Shown: positions 34,098 to 42,316 of the stretch, one piece after another
Numbering within the stretch: position 1 is the first letter of the stretch
How the letters are laid out: every line of letters begins with the position of its first letter
Source: an uncultured Eubacteriales bacterium
GTDB taxonomy: Bacteria; Bacillota; Clostridia; Peptostreptococcales; Anaerovoracaceae
Assembly (NCBI GenBank): GCA_902786355.1
Contig: CADABZ010000011.1
Location: 1 to 56,788 of the forward strand
Length of the DNA: 56,788 bases
Reading direction: 5' to 3'
Translations under genes and position numbers: made by a program
Notes under the pieces: model-generated
Seen by the model: the letters and a program-made list of their open reading frames with translations, nothing else
Databases searched by the model: none
Told to the model about the DNA's origin: nothing

Positions 34098-34856
34098 TCA
34101 GAGTTCAGATATTATCCTGATGAAGAAGATCGCAAGGACAATGAACATAACAGGGCGCACGATCTTCACACCTTTCTTCTCGAAGTAAGTGACACCTATG
34201 TAATTGCCTACGATACCTGTTATCCCCCCGGCAAGTCCCAGCATGATGATGACCTTGCCGTTAAGGAGGTACACTATAAGTGAAGATATGGCTGTTGTCA
34301 GATTGATCGCTTTGGCAGTCCCGTTGGCATCACCCAGACTGAAGTGAGCTGCTCCCATCAGAAGCAGGATCAGAAATGTCCCGGTCCCAGGACCGTAGAA
34401 TCCGTCATATACACCAACGACCATAGCGATAATGACCGCTCTGACTATCGTCTGTGTCTTTCCCAGCGGTTCTTTCTCTTCCCCCATACTCCTGTTCATG
34501 GACAGATATACCGCAGTCAGAGGAATTATGACAAGCATGATCCTTTTGAACAGATCTGCACTGACGAGAAGAGCCAGCCTCGCGCCTGTCGATCCGCCCA
34601 CAACCGCCGCAATGATGCAGAAAAAGGCTCTTTTCCACGGAATGTGACCAAGCTTCGCCAGCTTGAAAGTGGCCACAGCCGTACCCATGCTGGCACTCAG
34701 CTTATTAGTTGCAATAGCGTAATGCGCAGGCAGACCGGCGATCATATATCCCGGGATCGAGATCAGGCCGCCTCCGCCGGCGATCGCATCCACGAAACCT
34801 CCGAGAAAGGTCGTTGTGCACACTATGATATAGGTCAAAAGATTGATATTGCTCAT
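34098..34856 (-). CDS. TauE/SafE family membrane transporter
   Basis: 252 aa, about 7-8 membrane helices. The motif GGFVDAIAGGGGLISIPGYMIAGLP near the N-terminus and YDGFYGPGTGTFLILL in the middle are typical of TauE/SafE (sulfite or organosulfonate exporters). Substrate unknown. Its ATG overlaps the Sir2 stop by 4 bp, so the two are co-translated. Confidence 0.88.
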   Translation of the reverse strand: MSNINLLTYIIVCTTTFLGGFVDAIAGGGGLISIPGYMIAGLPAHYAIATNKLSASMGTAVATFKLAKLGHIPWKRAFFCIIAAVVGGSTGARLALLVSADLFKRIMLVIIPLTAVYLSMNRSMGEEKEPLGKTQTIVRAVIIAMVVGVYDGFYGPGTGTFLILLLMGAAHFSLGDANGTAKAINLTTAISSLIVYLLNGKVIIMLGLAGGITGIVGNYIGVTYFEKKGVKIVRPVMFIVLAIFFIRIISEL

Positions 34857-35602
34857 TCGGATGCCCCCGTCTCCATAAGTGCCGAGAATATCTCATCTGC
34901 GTCGCCTCTTATGACAAGCGCCGCCCTGTCATCCGCGGGAGTCGGTGTCTTGTTGATCACAATGAGATTCCTGCCTCCGAAACAGTCAATATATGAGGCA
35001 GCAGGCTGGACAGCCAGCGATGTCCCTGCAACGATGAGGGTATCTGCACCCGAAAGCTCCCTGCACGCTCCTATGCCTGTGTATTTATCCGGCGCCTCGC
35101 CGTACAGCACCACCCACGGCTTGATTATCCCGCCGCACTTGCTGCATCTTGGTACACCCTCGCATCCGGTAACCGCGCTCAGCGGATAGAACGTTTCACA
35201 GTCTATACAGTAGTTCTCATATATGCTTCCGTGAAGCTCATACACCCTTTTGTTGCCTGCCATTTTGTGCAGTCCGTCGATGTTCTGCGTTATTATGCCT
35301 CTCAGCCGGTCTTTCTTCTCAAGCTCATACAGGTATCTGTGGACAGCTGCCGGTCTGGCTTCGGGATGGACCATATACTTCCTGTAGAAATCAAAGAATT
35401 CCGCCGTATGTAGCGCAAAATACTTAGCACTCAGGATCTCCTCAGGCGAAACACCTCCTGTATCCACGGAATAGAGTCCGTCTTCCGAACGGAAATCCGG
35501 TATCCCGCTTGCGGTCGAGATGCCCGCACCGCCGAAGAAAACTATCCGCCTGGACCGGTCCAGTATTCGTTTAAGTTCGTCTATTTCAGTCAATTTCAGC
35601 AA
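34853..35602 (-). CDS. Sir2-family NAD-dependent deacylase
   Basis: 249 aa. NAD-binding GAGISTASGIPDFRSEDGL, TQNIDGLH with ELHGS (catalytic His) and a Cys4 zinc module (CIDC...CSKC) are intact. The usual FGE(x)LP is YGEAPD here. Start is TTG at 35602 with GGAGGGAG upstream. The protein probably removes acyl groups from lysines; it is of the CobB type, but class was not assigned. Confidence 0.9.
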   Translation of the reverse strand: MLKLTEIDELKRILDRSRRIVFFGGAGISTASGIPDFRSEDGLYSVDTGGVSPEEILSAKYFALHTAEFFDFYRKYMVHPEARPAAVHRYLYELEKKDRLRGIITQNIDGLHKMAGNKRVYELHGSIYENYCIDCETFYPLSAVTGCEGVPRCSKCGGIIKPWVVLYGEAPDKYTGIGACRELSGADTLIVAGTSLAVQPAASYIDCFGGRNLIVINKTPTPADDRAALVIRGDADEIFSALMETGASE

Positions 35603-35657
35603 GTCTCCCTCCGATCCGCCCGGCGGTCAGTCCATTTTAGTAATTCTGGCTACAAGT

Positions 35658-35686
35658 ATTGTAAATGAATTTGTAAAAATACACAA
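35658..35686 (-). promoter_or_regulatory. promoter of the sir2-tauE operon
   Basis: TTGTGT (35681-35686), 17-bp spacer, TACAAT (35658-35663) on the minus strand, divergent from the promoter at 35693. Confidence 0.55.
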
Positions 35687-35692
35687 ATTGCC

Positions 35693-35721
35693 TTGCATTA
35701 TCCACGCTCTGAGTTTATATT
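35693..35721 (+). promoter_or_regulatory. promoter of the Phe/Tyr leader
   Basis: TTGCAT (35693-35698), 17-bp spacer, TATATT (35716-35721). The RNA would start at or next to the leader ATG at 35729, so the leader may be translated from a leaderless RNA. Confidence 0.55.
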
Positions 35722-35728
35722 ATGTGAC

Positions 35729-35770
35729 ATGAAAAGGACAGCTATTATTTTCGAATATTACTTTAGGTAA
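35729..35770 (+). CDS. 13-aa leader peptide rich in Phe/Tyr
   Basis: ATG AAA AGG ACA GCT ATT ATT TTC GAA TAT TAC TTT AGG TAA encodes MKRTAIIFEYYFR: two Phe and two Tyr among the last six residues. It lies right after a promoter and right before a set of competing hairpins and a terminator, upstream of a prephenate-dehydratase-like gene. No ribosome site precedes it, consistent with a leaderless start. It parallels pheA-type leaders. Confidence 0.7.
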   Translation: MKRTAIIFEYYFR

Positions 35771-35773
35771 CCG

Positions 35774-35870
35774 CTCGGGCATGTTGCAGATAACTGCCCG
35801 GGTTCTTATGCAGGCGTTATCTGAGGTCATATAAAACACAAGGCCATATGGATAACGCCATATGGCTTTT
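35774..35870 (+). promoter_or_regulatory. aromatic attenuator with competing hairpins and terminator
   Basis: Four segments can pair in exclusive ways: CTCGGGCA (35774-35781) with TGCCCGGG (35795-35802); CAGATAAC (35787-35794) with GTTATCTG (35816-35823); GGCGTTATC (35813-35821) with GATAACGCC (35851-35859); and the terminator GCCATATGG (35843-35851) with CCATATGGC (35858-35866) followed by TTTT. The third pairing disrupts the terminator. No folding energies were computed. Confidence 0.7.
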
Positions 35871-35941
35871 AGATTGCCGGTATCAGGATGTCACAACAGG
35901 CTTGCCACAGGAGCAGAGCCGTAAGAAAGGAGATCAGTATT

Positions 35942-36505
35942 ATGAATCAGTGTATAGCATATTGCGGAGGCATGGACCCTAAGGATTTCGCAGTCACAAC
36001 AAGAATTTTCCCGGATGCAAAGCGCGATGCCTACCAGAACTACGCAAAGACCATCAAGGCAGTTTCAAACTGGAAGGCTGATGCTGCAGTCGTTCCTTTT
36101 GAGAAGAGCCTTTCCGGCGAGATCGGTCATGTAGTAGACCTTATGTTCGCAAGCGATCTGTTTGCCAACAGGGTAGTCAGCAACGAGGATGATTCCCAGA
36201 CCGTTCACTACGCAGTCCTTTCACGCGATGAGGATAAGGACGCTCCTGAAAGCGACTACTTCCTCCTCATGTTCACTGTCAAGAATGCTGCAGGTACACT
36301 GGCCAAGGCTTTTGATGCGATCAGCGCTCACGGATTCAACATGCGCACCGTTCACTCAAGACCGCTTGAAGGTCAGCCATGGCACTTCTACTTCTATGCT
36401 GAATGCGCTGGTGATGACAGATCCGAAGCCGGACAGAAAATGCTTGCCGATCTCAGCAAGGTCTGCGAGTCTGTCAAGGTAATGGGCCGCTACGCAGCAG
36501 AGTAG
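35942..36505 (+). CDS. prephenate-dehydratase-like protein with ACT domain (shortened)
   Basis: 187 aa from ATG 35942, preceded by AAAGGAG. VVPFEKSLSGEIGHVVDLM (50-68) resembles the PDT motif VVPIENS...G...DLL. QTVHYAVLS (86-94) matches the position of the catalytic TRF block but reads TVH. An ACT domain fills about 106-187 (HSRPLEGQPWHFYFYAEC, like ESRP...YxFF). Normal PDT is about 280 aa; roughly 80-90 residues of the catalytic lobes are missing. It may be inactive as a dehydratase and serve as a Phe/Tyr-binding regulator. It sits behind a Phe/Tyr leader. Confidence 0.75.
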   Translation: MNQCIAYCGGMDPKDFAVTTRIFPDAKRDAYQNYAKTIKAVSNWKADAAVVPFEKSLSGEIGHVVDLMFASDLFANRVVSNEDDSQTVHYAVLSRDEDKDAPESDYFLLMFTVKNAAGTLAKAFDAISAHGFNMRTVHSRPLEGQPWHFYFYAECAGDDRSEAGQKMLADLSKVCESVKVMGRYAAE

Positions 36506-36543
36506 TGTATTAACAGCAGGACAGCATCTGCCTGATCATCAAT

Positions 36544-36583
36544 CAAAAATGCCCGGCTCAGTTCAGAACTGAGCCGGGTTTTT
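36544..36583. terminator. bidirectional terminator between the ACT gene and ptb
   Basis: CCCGGCTCAGTT and AACTGAGCCGGG form a perfect 12-bp stem with a 3-nt loop. T-runs flank it on both strands, so it should end both convergent genes. Confidence 0.92.
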
Positions 36584-36629
36584 ATTGTGTGTGATCTCAG
36601 GCTGCAGCGGGCTGCACCCTGTCTGCATC

Positions 36630-37532
36630 CTAGATGGATGCTGCTGCCGCAAGTACGATCGAGTAGAATTTCTCTTCTGCGCTGGAGCCTCTTGATGTGA
36701 GAACGACCGGTACCTTTGCGCCTACGATGATTCCCGCCATCATTCCGTTGCTGCTTACTGTCCAGGCCTTGCCTACCATGTTGCCTGTTGCCATGGACGG
36801 CATGATCATAGCATCGACTTCACCTGCAACCGGGCTGTCGAACTTCTTGAAATCTGCGATCTCCTTGCTGAGTGCGATGTCGTAGGAGATAGGGCCTTCA
36901 ACTGTGCAGCCGGTGATCTCGCCGTTCTGCCACATTTCCTTAAGAGCAGCAGCATCTACAGATTCCTGTGCCTTCTTGTTCAGGACCTCAGCTCCGCACA
37001 TAACACCTACATTAGGATTCTCGTATCCGAGTGCGTGGAGAACCTCAACTGCGTTGTTGATGATCTTTACCTTCTGCTCAAGATCAGGATGGAGCAGCAT
37101 TCCGCCGTCAGTCAGAACAACTACCTTGTGATAGTTAGGTACCTGGAAAAGTCCGACGTGGGACATGATCTTTCCTACCTGGAGTCCTGTCTCCTTGTTG
37201 ACAACCTGTCTCAGCAGGTCTGCAGTCTGCATGCGGCCCTTCATCAGGAAGTCGCCCTCGCCCTCGCGGATCAGACGTACAGCTGTCTTCGCTGCTTCTA
37301 CATCATCATCTTCGTTGTATATCTTAACATCGCCGAAATCAAAGCCCTGCTCTGCGCAGATCTTCTTGATCTCTTCTTCTTTGCCTACGAACACAGGTGT
37401 TACGATGCCTTCTTTGAATGCTTCATAAACCGCATCCAGTGAATGCTCATCGTGAGCGCAAGCAAGCACGATTCTCTTCTTGACCGGGTTAGCCTTGACC
37501 AGTTCTGCCATAGCTTTGAAATCTTTTAACAT
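36630..37532 (-). CDS. ptb: phosphate butyryltransferase
   Basis: 300 aa, phosphate acyltransferase family. VVVLTDGGMLLHPDLEQKVKIINNAV, DFLMKGRMQTADLLRQV and VDAMIMPSMATGNMVGKA match Ptb. It converts butyryl-CoA to butyryl phosphate in butyrate fermentation or uses branched acyl-CoAs. The usual partner butyrate kinase (buk) is not adjacent in this window, so the substrate is not certain. Good AGGAGG ribosome site before ATG 37532. Confidence 0.9.
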   Translation of the reverse strand: MLKDFKAMAELVKANPVKKRIVLACAHDEHSLDAVYEAFKEGIVTPVFVGKEEEIKKICAEQGFDFGDVKIYNEDDDVEAAKTAVRLIREGEGDFLMKGRMQTADLLRQVVNKETGLQVGKIMSHVGLFQVPNYHKVVVLTDGGMLLHPDLEQKVKIINNAVEVLHALGYENPNVGVMCGAEVLNKKAQESVDAAALKEMWQNGEITGCTVEGPISYDIALSKEIADFKKFDSPVAGEVDAMIMPSMATGNMVGKAWTVSSNGMMAGIIVGAKVPVVLTSRGSSAEEKFYSIVLAAAASI

Positions 37533-37660
37533 ATGTCTGCCTCCTGTTGCTAATTGTTATGAAAAATACTTTTTCATCTGAATCTTTAATATTTTATCAC
37601 AACCGACCCTCAGTTCGAAGCTCGAAGCCGCAGAATTCACAGCTCTTTCACTTTTACCCC

Positions 37661-37688
37661 TTGCGTTCTCTGTAGATTGATCTAAAAT
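37661..37688 (+). promoter_or_regulatory. pepT promoter
   Basis: TTGCGT (37661-37666), 16-bp spacer, TAAAAT (37683-37688), about 85 bp upstream of pepT. A GGGGTCTATACCCC hairpin follows in the leader. The rest of 37533-37775 shows no further gene. Confidence 0.5.
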
Positions 37689-37775
37689 TAACAGTGGGGT
37701 CTATACCCCGTTCTACATTCCCCGGCAATACCGCCCGGGAAGATAGCAAAAGCAATTTCAAGGAGTTATATCAAA

Positions 37776-38984
37776 ATGAGTACTATCACCGAAAGATTTT
37801 TCAGGTACATTTCTGTCGACACACAGTCAGATGAGAATACCGGAACACATCCGAGCACATCGAAGCAGTTCGAGCTGTGCAGGATGCTTGCGGATGAGAT
37901 GCGCAGCATTGGCATGAGCAATGTCCGTATGGACGAGGAGCACTGCTACGTGTATGGCGAGATACCTGCCAACACTGATACAGACCGCACGCTTGGATTC
38001 ATATCCCATATGGATACGGCGCCGGGACCTTCCGGAGATGCCAGCAATGCCAGAATAGTCGAAAACTATGACGGCGGAGTTATCGCACTCAACGGCAGCG
38101 TATCCCTCGATCCGGCAGAGTTTCCTGAAATGAAGGACTACGTTGGCCAGGACCTCATCGTAACAGACGGCGTCTCCCTCCTCGGAGCGGATGACAAAGC
38201 CGGTGTTACCGAGATCATGTCTATGGCTGAGCGCCTGCTCTCTGATCCGTCGATCAGACATGGTAAGATCGCTATTGGTTTTACCCCTGACGAGGAGATC
38301 GGAGAAGGGACTGAGTTCTTCGATGTTGACGGTTTTGGCGTAAAATGCGCATATACAGTAGACGGCGGCGCTATCGGCGAAATCGAATATGAAAACTTCA
38401 ACGCTGCTTCCGCCTTCATCAGCATCACAGGCAAAGAGATCCATCCGGGAGAAGCCAAGGGCAAGATGATCAACGCGGCAAGGATTGCCGGCGAGTTTGA
38501 CAGACTTCTGCCTCAGGATCAGAGACCTGAATGCACAGAAGGCTATGATGGGTTCTTCCATCTCCTCAGGATCGAGGCAGGTGTTTCATCAGCAGAGATG
38601 CAGTATATAATCCGTGACCACGATGCCGCACTCTTCGACAGAAAGAAGGCTCTGATGCAGTCAGCTGCTGATTATATCAATGCAAAGTACAACGGAGTTC
38701 TTAAGCTCGAGATCAAGGATGCATACCGCAACATGAAGGAGCTCGTCGAGCCTCACATGTATCTGATCGATGACGCAAGAGCTGCATTCGAGGCATGCGG
38801 CGTCGAGCCGAGAGTCATCCCTATCCGCGGCGGCACGGACGGAGCTGTCCTTTCATACAAGGGACTCCCTTGTCCTAACCTCTCAACAGGCGGCCTCAAC
38901 TTCCACAGCTGTCAGGAGTACATCCCTGTACAGTCACTTGAGAAGATGGTCGACGTACTCGTAGAGATCGCACGCATCAGATAA
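37776..38984 (+). CDS. pepT: peptidase T (tripeptide aminopeptidase)
   Basis: 402-aa M20 metallopeptidase releasing the N-terminal residue of tripeptides in the cytosol. Zinc ligands sit in FISHMDTAPG, LLGADDKAGV and TPDEEIGEGTEFF, and the C-terminal His in NFHSCQEYIP. The RYISVDTQSDE N-terminus and the PIRGGTDGAVLSYKGLPCPNLSTGG block are characteristic of PepT. Start ATG 37776 has AAGGAG upstream. Confidence 0.95.
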   Translation: MSTITERFFRYISVDTQSDENTGTHPSTSKQFELCRMLADEMRSIGMSNVRMDEEHCYVYGEIPANTDTDRTLGFISHMDTAPGPSGDASNARIVENYDGGVIALNGSVSLDPAEFPEMKDYVGQDLIVTDGVSLLGADDKAGVTEIMSMAERLLSDPSIRHGKIAIGFTPDEEIGEGTEFFDVDGFGVKCAYTVDGGAIGEIEYENFNAASAFISITGKEIHPGEAKGKMINAARIAGEFDRLLPQDQRPECTEGYDGFFHLLRIEAGVSSAEMQYIIRDHDAALFDRKKALMQSAADYINAKYNGVLKLEIKDAYRNMKELVEPHMYLIDDARAAFEACGVEPRVIPIRGGTDGAVLSYKGLPCPNLSTGGLNFHSCQEYIPVQSLEKMVDVLVEIARIR

Positions 38985-39013
38985 CAGTGCCTGTGCAGTC
39001 CGGACATAAAAAT

Positions 39014-39046
39014 CCCGGGTCCTTATAACAGGGGCCCGGGTATTTT
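39014..39046 (+). terminator. pepT terminator
   Basis: CCCGGGTCC pairs with GGGCCCGGG (9 bp with one G-U) and is followed by TATTTT. It may also stop the convergent signal-peptidase gene. Confidence 0.8.
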
Positions 39047-39064
39047 GATGAATGATTATTATTA

Positions 39065-39862
39065 TCAGCCTTTTCTGATCCGTGAACCTATCACAGTGAG
39101 AAGATAGGCGCCTATAATGACAAGTCCCATAGCGACCTTGCCCATCACCGTATCCATAGGCGCAGCCAGATAGCCGAGCATCGGTACGGATATGACTTTC
39201 TTGCCGAGAATATCTGAGTACAGTACAGGATCCGGATTGTTCTGCTTATCAGCATCACCTTTGGTGATGACTTCTCCGTCAGCGATCCTGTTCTCTGCTA
39301 CCCTGTGAACGACCGGTGTTCCATCACTGTCCTTGCTCCTGAACACTATCACATCGCCCTCGGACAGTGTGGACGGCTCAGTCTGAGCGGTGTATATCAT
39401 GCTCCCTTCAGATATCGAAGGCTCCATGCTTCCGTTGCTGACAGCGTATCTGTCGATCCCTGCATAATGAGGTACGAACAGAGCAAGGCATGCGATCACA
39501 GCGGCCAGCAGTATGATAGTTCCGATGAACTTTATGAAACCGCCGAGCACTCTTTTCCCATGGAATTCAGGTCTGCCATCGCCCATAGCACGGGCTTCCT
39601 TCCTGGCGCGGGCCTTCTCTTCATCAGTCTGATCAAGAACTCCCATGTCAGCGTCCGCATCTGTATTTCCTCTTGCAACGCGTCCCTTTCTGTGTACCTC
39701 AGTGTCTGTTCCGCGCTTTCCGGAAGCCGCACTCTCAGCCTCTGCTTCTTTTTTTCCATATTTAAAGCTGATATCAGCCGGATCTTCTGATGGTTTCAGA
39801 TCCTCGACTGCCTTTCTGTCAGCTTTACTGTACTCATTCTTATGTCTTTCTACTCTGCTCAT
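39065..39862 (-). CDS. SipW-type (Ser-His) signal peptidase I
   Basis: 265 aa. Catalytic Ser145 in VSNGSMEPSI and His186 in PVVHRVAEN (His where bacterial LepB has Lys) mark the ER/archaeal-like class. ITKGDADKQNNPDP is the conserved Asp box. Two membrane helices lie at about 107-130 and 238-260. The first about 100 residues are a charged, disordered-looking cytosolic extension (KYGKKEAEAESAASGKRG). Such enzymes often process specific surface proteins; the substrate here is unknown. The stop is 2 bp from the start side of cdd, suggesting an operon. Confidence 0.88.
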   Translation of the reverse strand: MSRVERHKNEYSKADRKAVEDLKPSEDPADISFKYGKKEAEAESAASGKRGTDTEVHRKGRVARGNTDADADMGVLDQTDEEKARARKEARAMGDGRPEFHGKRVLGGFIKFIGTIILLAAVIACLALFVPHYAGIDRYAVSNGSMEPSISEGSMIYTAQTEPSTLSEGDVIVFRSKDSDGTPVVHRVAENRIADGEVITKGDADKQNNPDPVLYSDILGKKVISVPMLGYLAAPMDTVMGKVAMGLVIIGAYLLTVIGSRIRKG

Positions 39863-39864
39863 TT

Positions 39865-40371
39865 CTATTCAATATCCTCCGGGCCGAAACTTTCCGGCAG
39901 CATCTCTTCAAGGGTCCATTCTCTGTAATCTGTCACGGACCTTGCGCATATTATCTTCATGCTGCGCGGATCGGCAAAATCCCTCATAGACTGCCTGCAG
40001 ACGCCGCATGGCGTGCAGTAATCATACTGCAGAACGTCCTCTGCCGATTCGGAGTGAGGGCCTCCGACGACAGCTATAGCAATTATCTTCCTTTCTCCCC
40101 TTGCTGCCGCTGAGAATATGGCGTTTCTCTCAGCGCAGATCGTATTGGAGAGAAGGGCGCTTTCGATATTCGCGCCTGTGTATATTCTTCCGGAAGACAT
40201 CAGCACTGCAGCTGCTACATTATAGTGAGAATACGGGGCATATGAATTCTTAAGGACGCTGAACGCTTCCTCTATCAGAACTGTCCTGATCTCATCTGTG
40301 ATCTCATTCCCGCTGGCAGGCGCAGGAGCGACCTGCAGGAACTCTTCATTTTTTCTTTCTATTGAATACAT
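39865..40371 (-). CDS. cdd: cytidine deaminase
   Basis: 168 aa. Zinc site: HYNVAAAVLMSSG, CAERNAIF (Cys79, Glu81) and PCGVCRQSM (Cys122, Cys125). It deaminates cytidine/deoxycytidine in pyrimidine salvage. The N-terminal about 25 residues are longer than usual. Just upstream of the SipW-type peptidase on the same strand. Confidence 0.92.
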   Translation of the reverse strand: MYSIERKNEEFLQVAPAPASGNEITDEIRTVLIEEAFSVLKNSYAPYSHYNVAAAVLMSSGRIYTGANIESALLSNTICAERNAIFSAAARGERKIIAIAVVGGPHSESAEDVLQYDYCTPCGVCRQSMRDFADPRSMKIICARSVTDYREWTLEEMLPESFGPEDIE

Positions 40372-40412
40372 CAGTTACATCACCTCACGGCATCAGGGAT
40401 CATCCCTTCTGA

Positions 40413-41174
40413 CTAGAACTCGAATCTGCGGTTATCTTTGTCAACGATCCCTGTCTCGACTGTGCAGCTGTATCCTGATCTTGCAAAATAGTTGGCCAGA
40501 AGCTCTGTAAACAGCTTCATAGCAGCCTTGACTTCCTCAAGATTGAATCCTGCGAATCCGTCGATAGGATAGAGGACTCCTGCGGTCTTTTCGGTCATTT
40601 TGCCGACTTCACTCTGTCTCCAGGTCCAGCGGCGTGTCCTGACCTCATGACCGGACACATATACGACTTCGCCCGGTTCAGGATTGTCGAATTCATCCTC
40701 TGCTGCGCCAAAAGGTCTGAATGTATCCTCTGCGGTTGCAGGTCTTACCTCGAGACCCGTGTCAGCTGCTCCCCTTCCTGTTCCGTCAGGGCGTACGAAT
40801 GTATAGATATCGTGTGCGCCGATTGGCAGTTTGTATTTGAGCGAGATCGCATTGCCAAGGTCTACTGCAGGGTTGATCTGCGGCATGCCTTTGCCCTTGG
40901 CGATACGGTCCATAAGAGCCTCTGCTGCGCAGGCATATCTGTTAGGGTTGATCCCGAGAGCACGGAAAGCCTCTCTGTATGGCACAACACAAGGGTCATT
41001 CTTGGCCTTGTTTCCGCTCTCTTCAAAATACACTCTTACAGCCTCGGCATTCTCCTCGAGCATTTTAGCTATAGCCGGGACCTCTCTTGAGTTATCTATG
41101 CCGGTTACAGCCACTACGCCTACCACAAAGTCCGGCAGTTTATCAAACACTTCCTTGCTTACTTCATAGAACAT
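40413..41174 (-). CDS. B3/B4 (PheRS beta-type) domain protein
   Basis: 253 aa with the B3/B4 fold found in the beta subunit of phenylalanyl-tRNA synthetase: YREAFRALGINPNRYACAAEALMDRI and INPAVDLGNAISLKYKLPIGAHD. Free-standing B3/B4 proteins are candidates for tRNA editing or tRNA binding; the function is not established. Ribosome site AAGGAGGACGG before ATG 41174. Confidence 0.85.
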   Translation of the reverse strand: MFYEVSKEVFDKLPDFVVGVVAVTGIDNSREVPAIAKMLEENAEAVRVYFEESGNKAKNDPCVVPYREAFRALGINPNRYACAAEALMDRIAKGKGMPQINPAVDLGNAISLKYKLPIGAHDIYTFVRPDGTGRGAADTGLEVRPATAEDTFRPFGAAEDEFDNPEPGEVVYVSGHEVRTRRWTWRQSEVGKMTEKTAGVLYPIDGFAGFNLEEVKAAMKLFTELLANYFARSGYSCTVETGIVDKDNRRFEF

Positions 41175-41247
41175 ATCTCCGTCCTCCTTGCTTATTCATA
41201 GTGATTGTACCCTCTGGAGAATGTTTTTCCAATAGTTTGCGGCAAAG

Positions 41248-41272
41248 AAAAACGGCAGAACTGTCTCTGCCG
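41248..41272 (-). terminator. terminator after the DUF1858 gene
   Basis: CGGCAG and CTGCCG pair around an 8-nt loop, followed by TTTTT on the minus strand. Confidence 0.75.
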
Positions 41273-41315
41273 CTGTCTGTCTTCGGGTATCTGATGCTTC
41301 AGTATATACCTGATC

Positions 41316-41507
41316 TTATGCAAGAGCCTCGTTGAGTGCTGCTACAAGTGCATCACCGTCAAGTCCGTGAACCTGAGCTGCTGCTTCGATCGACTCACCC
41401 TGTGAAGCCGGGCATCCGATGCACATCATTCCGTTAGCGAAGAAAGCACGGACCAGCTCTGGATGCTCACTGATAACATCTCCGATAATCATATCCTTAG
41501 TAATCAT
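41316..41507 (-). CDS. DUF1858 / hybrid-cluster-associated redox disulfide protein
   Basis: 63 aa from ATG 41507, chosen for the AAGGGAG site. MITKDMIIGDVISEHPELVRAFFANGMMCIGCPASQGES is the DUF1858 signature with a C-x-x-C pair (MCIGCP). Such proteins are found with hybrid-cluster and redox proteins in anaerobes. A longer frame upstream lacks a start signal. Confidence 0.88.
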   Translation of the reverse strand: MITKDMIIGDVISEHPELVRAFFANGMMCIGCPASQGESIEAAAQVHGLDGDALVAALNEALA

Positions 41508-41648
41508 AATTGTTTCTCCCTTCATGTATATGCCGTATACCGGCTGCTGATCACTCATCTGCATGCAGAGAGGATCTTTTACTTCCTCGCATATACTACA
41601 ACCACAGATGATGGTTGTCAAGGAAAATCCTATTTATCTGGTAGGAAA

Positions 41649-42248
41649 TTAGAGAGCTGCCCTTATCGCCTTGAGGAAATCGTCATATTCCTCGAACGCA
41701 TGAAGCTGCGGATAGTCTTTTTTGATCTTCTCTGTAGTCCTGAACAGGAATCCTGCCTTGCTTGCAAGTATCATGTCAAGGTCATTATAACTGTCTCCAG
41801 CTGCTATGGTATCGAAACCGATGGACTGGAGTCCTCTGACGGTAGTCAGCTTGGATTTTTCACAGCGCATCCTGATGTCGCTGATGTACCCTTCATTATC
41901 TATGATGAGCTCGTTGCAGAACAGTGTCGGCCATCCGAGCTTTTTCATCAGCGGCTGAGCAAACTGCGAAAATGTATCACTCAGTACGATGACCTGGGTC
42001 TCTTCGCGAAGAGCGTCGAGGAATTCTTTTGCGCCCGGCAGCGGATCGATCCTTGCGATCGTATCCTGGACATCCTTGAGTTTCAGTCCATGCTCTCTGA
42101 GAACACCGATTCTCCAGTGCATCAGCTTATCATAATCAGGCTCGTCTCTGGTGGTCCTGCGAAGCTCCGGGATCCCGCTCTCTTCGCTGAAAGCGATCCA
42201 TATCTCCGGTACCAGTACACCTTCCATGTCCAGACATACAACGTTCAT
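41649..42248 (-). CDS. thrH: ThrH-like HAD phosphatase (phosphoserine phosphatase/homoserine phosphotransferase)
   Basis: 199 aa. The N-terminal CLDMEGVLVPEIW replaces the usual DxD of HAD enzymes with DxE, as in ThrH. IVLSDTFSQFAQPLMKKLGWPTLFCN and AAGDSYNDLDMI complete motifs II-IV. ThrH can make serine from phosphoserine or transfer phosphate to homoserine. The gene is downstream of a GNAT gene (68-bp gap). Confidence 0.88.
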   Translation of the reverse strand: MNVVCLDMEGVLVPEIWIAFSEESGIPELRRTTRDEPDYDKLMHWRIGVLREHGLKLKDVQDTIARIDPLPGAKEFLDALREETQVIVLSDTFSQFAQPLMKKLGWPTLFCNELIIDNEGYISDIRMRCEKSKLTTVRGLQSIGFDTIAAGDSYNDLDMILASKAGFLFRTTEKIKKDYPQLHAFEEYDDFLKAIRAAL

Positions 42249-42316
42249 AACTGTCTCCTTTATTCATTCACTTGGTTATCTTCTGATCCGGATATATCCC
42301 TCACGAGGCCGGATAT

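Noticed and set aside
34344-35189. Rightward open frame opposite tauE and sir2
   Set aside because: His/Arg/Ser-rich shadow of two clear genes with no start signal.
37559-37675. Possible 38-aa leader frame upstream of pepT
   Set aside because: No ribosome site, no amino-acid bias, no terminator behind it, and it lies before the predicted pepT promoter.
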